Below are positions 1 to 5,385 of a stretch of 6,441 nucleotides of DNA, in pieces (the first letter of the stretch is position 1; each line of letters starts with the position of its first letter). A program made the translations under genes and the position numbers. The notes beneath the pieces were generated by a model. The model was not told where the DNA came from and made no database searches. It saw nothing but the letters and a program-made list of their open reading frames with translations. The DNA lies in the NCBI GenBank assembly GCA_007130025.1, contig SLTF01000001.1:1-6441 (forward strand), read 5' to 3'. This DNA is from Spirochaetales bacterium. GTDB lineage: Bacteria > Spirochaetota > Spirochaetia > DSM-27196 > PWMO01.

Positions 1-10
1 GCCACCTCAC

Positions 11-37
11 TTGTTCATACGGGAAATATACTACAAT
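11..37 (+). promoter_or_regulatory. Possible sigma-70-type promoter for the cyclase operon
   Basis: TTGTTC at 11-16 and TACAAT at 32-37 resemble -35 and -10 hexamers, but the 15-base spacer is shorter than the usual 16-18. Bases 1-60 are clearly more AT-rich than the rest of the window, as expected for a promoter region ahead of the first gene of an operon. A second -10-like hexamer, TATACT, lies at 55-60 but has no good -35 at the right distance. The call is weak and rests on consensus matching only. Confidence 0.3.
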
Positions 38-57
38 ATTTGTCAGGTTTCACGTAT
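17..57. repeat. Nested inverted repeats in the AT-rich leader
   Basis: Two dyads overlap here. The outer one pairs ATACGGGAAA (17-26) with TTTCACGTAT (48-57), matching at 9 of 10 positions. The inner one pairs AAATAT (24-29) exactly with ATATTT (36-41) across a 6-base spacer. The two share bases 24-26, so as RNA stems they would compete, while as DNA they could be operator half-sites. They overlap the possible -10 at 32-37. No T-run follows, so this is not an ordinary terminator. The pairing is read directly from the sequence; a function is only inferred, and in AT-rich DNA chance dyads are common. Confidence 0.4.
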
Positions 58-76
58 ACTTCAGCCAGTCTTTTCC

Positions 77-81
77 GGGAG
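77..81 (+). promoter_or_regulatory. Ribosome binding site deciding the cyclase start
   Basis: GGGAG at 77-81 lies 9 bases before the GTG at 91, an ideal distance. The more upstream in-frame TTG at 40 has no comparable purine-rich site before it and lies inside the promoter-like AT-rich stretch. This favours GTG 91 as the true start. Confidence 0.65.
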
Positions 82-90
82 TTTGATTCA

Positions 91-1749
91 GTGCAGGTTC
101 GAACCAAGATCATCGCCGTGGTGCTGCCGCTGCTCGTGGGCGCACTGGTGACAACGGGATCCTCCGCCTTCTTTGTTGCCACCAACGCCGTCAGCCGCGT
201 GACCACCGAGTTTCTCGACTTCAAAACCGACCAACTCGAGCAGTACGTGGAAGGCCAGTGGCAGATCCTGCTGGAAAACGACCTGACCGATCGGGCGGAC
301 ATCCTGCTGGCCGCGCAGGCGGGGATCGAGATCTACGCCCGCAGCGTTCTGCGCAGCGAGACCGAGGTGATCTTTGCCGTCGACCTTGACAACCGGGTCG
401 CCATGGCGACCTCACCGGTTGAACTGACGCCGCAGGAGCTCGCCGCGTTGCGGGGACTTCCGGAGACGACCGTGCGTGAGCAGGTGGTGATCACCGTTGA
501 CGGCGTGGAGCGCGTCGCTTCCCGGTTCGACTTCGAGCCCTTTGGCTGGCGCGTCTTCGTGACCGAGACGCGTGATGCCTTCTATCGGGACCTCGATCAG
601 ATCACCAGCCGAACCGTTCTGGTTACCCTCGCTTCCGCCCTTGTTACAGCGCTGGTGCTCTTCTTTGTGGTGAAACGGCTCACTGCTCCGGTATCGCAGG
701 TGGTACACGCGATGCGCTCCATCATCACCTCCAGCGATCTGACGTCTCGCGTGCAGGTGCACTTCCAGGACGAGATCGGGGAAATGTCGCAGACGTTCAA
801 CGTCATGGTTTCCGAGCTCGACAAGGCGTACTCGCGCATCAAGCGCTACGCCTTCGAGGCGGTTCTCGCCCAGAAGCGGGAGCACAAAATTCGCACCATC
901 TTTCAGAAGTATGTTCCGCAGGAGTTGATCGATCGGTTCTTCGCCAATCCCGAGTCGATGCTGGTGGGCGAAAACCGCGAGCTGGCGGTGCTGTTCTCCG
1001 ATATTCGAAGCTTCACCTCGATCTCCGAATCGATGCAGCCCGACGTCCTGGTGGCGTCGCTCAACCGCTATTTTTCGGTGATGGTCGAGCTGATCATGGA
1101 GCGCGGCGGCATCATCGACAAATACATCGGCGACGCGATCATGGCGTTTTTTGGCGCGCCGGTAAGCGGAGAGAATGACGCAATGGCCGCTCTGGAAGCA
1201 GGAATGATGATGGTCGAGAGCGTTGAACTGTTCAACCGCGAACAGCTCCGCCTCGGGTTGCCTGAGTTCAAGATTGGCGTCGGTATCAACTACGGCCTCG
1301 TCACGGTTGGCAACATCGGCACCGAGCGCAAGATGGACTACACCGTCATCGGCGACATGGTCAACGTTGCCTCGCGCCTCGAGGGACTGACGAAGCCCTA
1401 CCACCAGCCCCTCATCTTTTCTGAGTTTCTGCGAGAGCCGGTCGGTGACGCGGTGGTGACGCGCCTTGTCGACACGGTTGCCGTGAAGGGTCGGAAAGGT
1501 GGGCTGCGCATCTATACCGCAAAGCGCGCGCTCACCGAGGTGGAGCGCGACGCCTGGGTGATGCACAACCAGGCCATGGATCGCTATTTCTCCCGGGATT
1601 TTGCCGATGCGGCGCGGGGATTTGAACAGGCCGCACAATCGCTTCCAGGCGATGAACTGTGCACCATGATGATCGACCGCTGCCGCCGCTACCAGGAAGT
1701 CCCCCCGCCGGATGAGTGGGACGGTGTGGAGGTCATGACCACAAAATGA
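91..1749 (+). CDS. Membrane-bound class III adenylate cyclase (Cache-like sensor, HAMP, cyclase)
   Basis: Predicted to convert ATP to cAMP at the inner membrane in response to a periplasmic signal. From the GTG start it has 552 residues. The order is: membrane helix about 7-31; periplasmic region about 32-173, with a long helix then a Cache/PAS-like core ending in PFGWRVFVTE; second helix about 175-194; HAMP about 195-247, containing DEIGEM; linker with FQKYVPQELIDRFF; cyclase domain about 296-478. All expected catalytic positions are present: metal-binding Asp304 (FSDIRSFTS) and Asp348 (GDAIMAFFG), adenine-specifying Lys344 and Thr418 (MDYTVIGD), and transition-state Asn425 and Arg429 (VNVASR). 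The Lys/Thr pair, as in soluble adenylate cyclases, favours ATP over GTP. The C-terminal tail (about 481-552) has a TPR-like helical pair and ends in a PPPDEWDGV motif that I associate with bacterial cyclases. An in-frame TTG at 40 would add 17 residues. It is the first gene of the run and overlaps the next by ATGA. The ligand cannot be inferred. Confidence 0.93.
   Translation: MQVRTKIIAVVLPLLVGALVTTGSSAFFVATNAVSRVTTEFLDFKTDQLEQYVEGQWQILLENDLTDRADILLAAQAGIEIYARSVLRSETEVIFAVDLDNRVAMATSPVELTPQELAALRGLPETTVREQVVITVDGVERVASRFDFEPFGWRVFVTETRDAFYRDLDQITSRTVLVTLASALVTALVLFFVVKRLTAPVSQVVHAMRSIITSSDLTSRVQVHFQDEIGEMSQTFNVMVSELDKAYSRIKRYAFEAVLAQKREHKIRTIFQKYVPQELIDRFFANPESMLVGENRELAVLFSDIRSFTSISESMQPDVLVASLNRYFSVMVELIMERGGIIDKYIGDAIMAFFGAPVSGENDAMAALEAGMMMVESVELFNREQLRLGLPEFKIGVGINYGLVTVGNIGTERKMDYTVIGDMVNVASRLEGLTKPYHQPLIFSEFLREPVGDAVVTRLVDTVAVKGRKGGLRIYTAKRALTEVERDAWVMHNQAMDRYFSRDFADAARGFEQAAQSLPGDELCTMMIDRCRRYQEVPPPDEWDGVEVMTTK
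1728..1733 (+). promoter_or_regulatory. Ribosome binding site for the first barrel gene
   Basis: GGAGGT at 1728-1733 is a near-perfect Shine-Dalgarno sequence inside the end of the cyclase gene. It sits 12 bases before ATG 1746 and 15 before ATG 1749, somewhat far. Termination-reinitiation at the TGATG (1747-1751) would compensate. A GTG at 1716 in the same frame lies upstream of this site and is therefore an unlikely start. Confidence 0.55.
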
Positions 1750-3011
1750 TGGTCGCTCGAGTGATGCACCCTCGAACGCACCGTTCTCAACGGCTGCTCA
1801 GAACGACGGCGACGCTTTTGGTTCTGCTGTTGATCGCAATTGCTGCGCCCCTCGGCGCGCAGACGGCCGCCGCGGAGCAACGGCGCCGGGTACTGGTGGT
1901 GGTTGCCCCGCTTGACGAAACGGTCGCCGACTCCGTCACGTCCCGGATCCTTCGCACCGGCATCGAACAGATGCTGGAGCGAAACGGCATGACGGTGGTC
2001 GCCGGGGCAGAACCGGCGGCGGTCGCCCCTTCGCGCGTCCCGTCGGAGCGGCGCATGACCCCAATCCTCGGCTCGGTGGAAGGCCACGGCGCCGGCCTCA
2101 TTCTTGGTGCATTCTTCCTGAACGCGGATGAACAGTTCTTTGTGCAGTTTGTGCTCTATGACCCCACGGTCAACGTACCGCTTGGGGGCGTTCTGGCGCG
2201 AGCGCGTCAGGGACTCACGGTCTTTGCGGGGGTAGAAACGGCGGTTGCCGACCTCGAGCCGGTCGTAGAACGTTACCTCGCCGGCGAGTACTTTGCCGAA
2301 GAACCAGAGGGCCTGGTCGAGAGCGTTCTGGTTCGCGGGGGAAGCGAATCCGCGGACGTGTTCTTCATCGACCGTCGGGTCGGTCGCATTGCGGGAGGCA
2401 CGCTGCTGGTTCCCTTCGTTCAGTACGAAATCGGCACCTCTCTGAGGGTGCTCGCCGAGAAGCCGGGCTATCATCGTATTGACGACATCTTCCCGCTTCC
2501 GGCTCGCGAGTCGGTGATCGAGCTTCCACCGATGGTGCGCCAGACCCGCTTTGACCTGGGGCTTCGCTGGACCTTCGGGATGGCACCCGGAGTGGGAATT
2601 GCCGCCCGGGTCCACATCGTACCCGACACCCTCTTTGTCTCGCTGGAGCACTACCGGATGATACAACCCGGACCGTCTTCGGACGCGCGCGACGTACAGT
2701 TTTTTGACTACAACCTGGGCGTGGGCCGCTACATCCTGTTTGATTACCGCTCGCGCGTGCGCCTGCACGTGGGAACGGGAATCGGCGTGACCGTTTCGGA
2801 CGTGGTCGGTCTTGACGGCCGCGACTACCACGACTGGTACGTGATGGTGGGCGAACCAACGGTGGAGCTCAACCTCGGTCGAAGCTCGCTCTTTCTGCGG
2901 CCCGATCTTCGGTACACCCTGGGAACCGGCTACAACACGCTGGGCAGGCTCTGGATGCGGACGCCCTACGGCCTCCCACCCATCAGCGCGGGGGCGCGCG
3001 TGTCATGGTAA
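1746..3011 (+). CDS. Exported alpha/beta, PEGA-like and beta-barrel outer-membrane protein
   Basis: Function unknown; predicted outer-membrane protein with a periplasmic N-terminal part. From ATG 1746 it has 421 residues. Residues 1-38 form a signal peptide: basic n-region, hydrophobic core 22-36, and LGA before Gln39 as a likely cleavage site. Residues about 49-180 look like the alpha/beta fold of TolB-N/FlgO/CsgG-type envelope proteins (VLVVVAPLDE strand, helix, GAGLILGAFF strand, then FFVQFVLYDP). Residues about 188-262 resemble a PEGA domain (ADVFFIDRRVGRIAGG, then EKPGYHR). Residues about 266-421 show alternating amphipathic strands and end in ISAGARVSW, with the C-terminal aromatic residue typical of BAM-assembled barrels; the length suits about eight strands. 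The start overlaps the cyclase stop (ATGA), and the end overlaps the lipoprotein gene by 7 bases. Gene 4 of the run shares the design. The export and barrel calls are fairly secure; the fold names are inference from pattern. Confidence 0.82.
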   Translation: MMVARVMHPRTHRSQRLLRTTATLLVLLLIAIAAPLGAQTAAAEQRRRVLVVVAPLDETVADSVTSRILRTGIEQMLERNGMTVVAGAEPAAVAPSRVPSERRMTPILGSVEGHGAGLILGAFFLNADEQFFVQFVLYDPTVNVPLGGVLARARQGLTVFAGVETAVADLEPVVERYLAGEYFAEEPEGLVESVLVRGGSESADVFFIDRRVGRIAGGTLLVPFVQYEIGTSLRVLAEKPGYHRIDDIFPLPARESVIELPPMVRQTRFDLGLRWTFGMAPGVGIAARVHIVPDTLFVSLEHYRMIQPGPSSDARDVQFFDYNLGVGRYILFDYRSRVRLHVGTGIGVTVSDVVGLDGRDYHDWYVMVGEPTVELNLGRSSLFLRPDLRYTLGTGYNTLGRLWMRTPYGLPPISAGARVSW

Positions 3012-4099
3012 TCCAATCGAGCCCACGCAGAGCGCGGCCGGTTGTCGTGGCACTGCTCACACTCTTCGCGGTCACGGCCTGCGACGTACTTCTCACCACC
3101 CCCTTCCCCGACTTTCTGGGCTACACCGATATCACGTTGGATCTGGGCGGCCGTATCGACGCCATCTGGTCCGGCGCGGGATCGATCGACTACCGCATGG
3201 AGGTGGTTGTCACCGAAACCGACGATCCGCGCCTGCTCCTGCTGGTCGAGCCACCGACAGAGAGCGGATCGTCAGGCTTCCAGTACCGCGGCCGCCTCCT
3301 CGTCTTTGACGCCGATCTCAACCTGCTGAACACCACCGCACCGCTCACGGAGATCGACACCTTCGGCCGCCCATTCGTGTTTGGGCCCGACGGGAATATC
3401 CTGGTGGGGAACACGATTCTGGATGGCAACGACGGATCCGCGGTAGAGACGCTTCCGTTCCTCGGGTTGGAGGGGCCCGGGGTGACTGTTCTCGGGTTCA
3501 CCTCTCCACCCGCGCAACCCGACCCCTCAGCGGTGGTTTTCTCTCTTCCGGCGGGTGAATTCACGGGCTTCGACCTGGAGTGGGTTCGTTATTCGGTTCC
3601 GATAGATGAGTGGCTTCAATTGGCCGACGGCATCCTTCCCATCCTCCCGCCGGGCAATCGGCCGTCGTCCGCGGCGGATGGATTCCAGGTGCTGAGCGCT
3701 GCATTTCACGCAACGGATGACCAGGTGACCCTGCTTCTGTCGCAACCGTCGGTGCCACGGGTGGTTGCCGTGCGGTTCAGTCTCCCCGCGCTGCTCGACG
3801 GGACGCTCGGCGAACTGGTGCCGTCGATGGGAGCCTTTCCCGTCTCCATCGATGCGGATCGACCGCTGGACACGCACACCACAATGGACGGGTTCTTGCT
3901 GCGGCGGCGCGACGGCTGGTTCGACTACTATCGCTGGACTCCGTCGGGACCGCTGGAACTGGTCGGCAGCCGGCAGCGGATCGTGGGGGATCGTTCGTTC
4001 AATCGCACCTTCGCATTCCTCGCATCCGGCGGACAGCAGTACATGTATCGCTTTGACCCCGCGTCGCGGATTCTGACGAGGTACCGCCGATGGTGGTAG
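3005..4099 (+). CDS. Predicted lipoprotein, possibly beta-propeller-like, function unknown
   Basis: 364 residues. The N-terminus has a basic n-region (PRRARP, residues 7-12), a hydrophobic core (13-23) and a lipobox VTAC ending at Cys26, so a lipid-anchored protein processed by signal peptidase II is expected. Asp27 follows the cysteine. In enterobacteria this would retain the protein in the inner membrane, but that rule does not hold in all phyla. The mature part is rich in short beta-strands, Gly and Pro, with segments such as RLLVFDADLNLLN followed by FGPDGNILVGN, and near the end MYRFDPASRILTRY. These recall beta-propeller blades, but I see no clear repeat count. I recognise no family. 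The ATG overlaps the stop of the upstream barrel gene by 7 bases (ATGGTAA). Only a weak G-run (2990-2994) serves as ribosome binding site, so translation probably depends on coupling. It ends in Trp-Trp and overlaps the next gene by 10 bases. Confidence 0.8.
   Translation: MVIQSSPRRARPVVVALLTLFAVTACDVLLTTPFPDFLGYTDITLDLGGRIDAIWSGAGSIDYRMEVVVTETDDPRLLLLVEPPTESGSSGFQYRGRLLVFDADLNLLNTTAPLTEIDTFGRPFVFGPDGNILVGNTILDGNDGSAVETLPFLGLEGPGVTVLGFTSPPAQPDPSAVVFSLPAGEFTGFDLEWVRYSVPIDEWLQLADGILPILPPGNRPSSAADGFQVLSAAFHATDDQVTLLLSQPSVPRVVAVRFSLPALLDGTLGELVPSMGAFPVSIDADRPLDTHTTMDGFLLRRRDGWFDYYRWTPSGPLELVGSRQRIVGDRSFNRTFAFLASGGQQYMYRFDPASRILTRYRRWW
4078..4081 (+). promoter_or_regulatory. Ribosome binding site for the second barrel gene
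   Basis: GAGG at 4078-4081 (within CGAGGT) lies 8 bases before ATG 4090 and inside the end of the lipoprotein gene. The good spacing supports ATG 4090 over the internal ATG at 4144, even though the latter would give a shorter, more compact signal peptide core. Confidence 0.55.
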
Positions 4100-5364
4100 C
4101 AATAATCGCCATCGCGGGGTGGGCTCGGCGCACGGTGCCTGCGATGCTGCTCCTGGCCGTGACCGCCGTGGCCACTGCCCAGATTCTGCCCGAAGACCGC
4201 CTCGATGCCCTTGCCCGGCCCCGATTCATGCTCTTTGTGCTCGAAATCGAACCGGACACCATGACCGATCAGCAGGCCTTCGTGCTGTACTCTTCCCTCC
4301 TGACCGCGGCGGCGGCATCCACCGATGCGGTGGTCATGCTGGAATCGCCGGACGCAGACGTTCCCCCGTTGCGCGCGGCGCGTGAGGCGCTCGCCCGCGC
4401 CGTGAACGCAGACAGCATCCTCCACGTGATCGCGAGCGGCGGTTTCGAAAACCTGACGGTTGAATTCGAGGCATACGATCTGCTGAGGGGAACGCCGGTG
4501 TGGCGCGAAGTGGTCCGCCCCGGCTTCCGCGTTGATTTCCGGGTGCTGACCGTCGGCCTGTGGGAGCCAATGGAAACGGCGCTTCGCGATGGATTCGAAC
4601 GCATCGTGGAGCGAACAGCGCTGACCGTAACGGCCTTCCCGGGGACCGTTGTCAGCGGCCTTCCCCAGGGACCGGTAGCCATCGACAATTCCGGGCGTCT
4701 CGACACCTCGGTACCCTCGTCATCAGCCCTCGTCCTTTTGGCCGCGTTACCGGGACACTATCGCGAAGTGGAGACCATCTTCGTAGGCATCGACCCGATG
4801 GTTGTCGCCTTTGAGCAGATCGAGCAGGCAACCTTCGGAATCGACGTGAGAATATCCAGTCTGCAGTTTCCCGGGATTCGGTTCTGGTACTACGCCATTC
4901 CCGGTACGCTCTTCCTGCGTGGCGGCATCATGACGCAGTACTTCGGCATCTTTCCAATCGACAACAGCGAGCGACTTTTTCAGACCGGTTCACCGCTGTC
5001 ATTTCTCAGCGTCGATGCCGGGGTCTACCTCACACCAGCTGAGCGACCGTTTCGCGCGTATGGCGGAGCGGGTGGGTACCTGCGCATTATTCACCCCAGC
5101 GTGTCTGAGATCGCCCGTGACCGCGATGCTGCCTCGGGAGCGCTCACGTTCACGCTCGGTGGCGAGTACGCGGTAGGTCGCCAACTGCGATTCCTGATTG
5201 AGTACGAACCTGCCCTCATTTTTGCCGATGACCCGCAACGGTTTATCGATGCTTCGTTTGTGCGAAACCGATTTCCTGACGGAGACGTCCCCGGGATCGT
5301 GACGCTCGACCGAAACGTGATCGATCTGAGAAACGTCTGGCTTGGTGTGCGATGGGATTTCTGA
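4090..5364 (+). CDS. Second exported alpha/beta, PEGA-like and beta-barrel protein
   Basis: Function unknown; predicted outer-membrane protein built like the product of 1746-3011. It has 424 residues. The signal peptide is unusual: an initial hydrophobic patch (MVVAIIAIAG), then ARR, then a second core (PAMLLLAVTAV), with ATA before Gln31 as the likely cleavage site. Residues about 45-175 form an alpha/beta domain with ADSILHVIASGGFENLTVEFEAYD and PVWREVV, the pattern of TolB-N/FlgO-type domains that act on envelope partners. Residues about 178-243 are a PEGA-like segment containing LPGHYR, comparable to KPGYHR in the first protein. Residues about 248-424 alternate polar and hydrophobic residues, are rich in Gly and aromatics, and end in NVWLGVRWDF, a C-terminal Phe barrel signature. 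It overlaps the lipoprotein stop by 10 bases and is the last gene of the run. Distant paralogy with the first protein is inferred from shared order and spacing; overall identity is low by eye. Confidence 0.8.
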   Translation: MVVAIIAIAGWARRTVPAMLLLAVTAVATAQILPEDRLDALARPRFMLFVLEIEPDTMTDQQAFVLYSSLLTAAAASTDAVVMLESPDADVPPLRAAREALARAVNADSILHVIASGGFENLTVEFEAYDLLRGTPVWREVVRPGFRVDFRVLTVGLWEPMETALRDGFERIVERTALTVTAFPGTVVSGLPQGPVAIDNSGRLDTSVPSSSALVLLAALPGHYREVETIFVGIDPMVVAFEQIEQATFGIDVRISSLQFPGIRFWYYAIPGTLFLRGGIMTQYFGIFPIDNSERLFQTGSPLSFLSVDAGVYLTPAERPFRAYGGAGGYLRIIHPSVSEIARDRDAASGALTFTLGGEYAVGRQLRFLIEYEPALIFADDPQRFIDASFVRNRFPDGDVPGIVTLDRNVIDLRNVWLGVRWDF

Positions 5365-5385
5365 TCGCGCTCGGTCTCAACGTAC
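5365..5385. other. Short convergent intergenic gap without visible terminator
   Basis: Only 21 bases separate the stop codon of the second barrel gene from that of the minus-strand coiled-coil gene. I see no GC-rich hairpin followed by a T-run on either strand. Termination may be Rho-dependent or may occur inside the opposite gene, giving overlapping 3' ends. Confidence 0.7.

Noticed and set aside
412..1638. Open frame of 408 codons on the minus strand, antisense to the cyclase
   Set aside because: It lies wholly opposite a gene with complete catalytic motifs, is His/Arg/Asp-rich without domain-like patterns, and is the kind of long antisense frame common in GC-rich DNA.
1701..1706. Run of six C that might allow ribosomal slippage joining the cyclase to the next frame
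   Set aside because: In the downstream gene's frame a TGA occurs at 1713-1715, so a shifted ribosome would stop before reaching it. The overlap ATGA explains coupling better.
1689..2831. Open frame of 380 codons on the minus strand, antisense to the first barrel gene
   Set aside because: Composition is Arg/His-rich and low in hydrophobic cores, with no recognisable motif; the plus-strand frame has a signal peptide, ribosome binding site and barrel end. It is a shadow frame.
3527..4102. Minus-strand frame of 191 codons opposite the lipoprotein gene
   Set aside because: No ribosome binding site, signal or domain pattern is visible, and it is fully covered by the well-supported lipoprotein gene.
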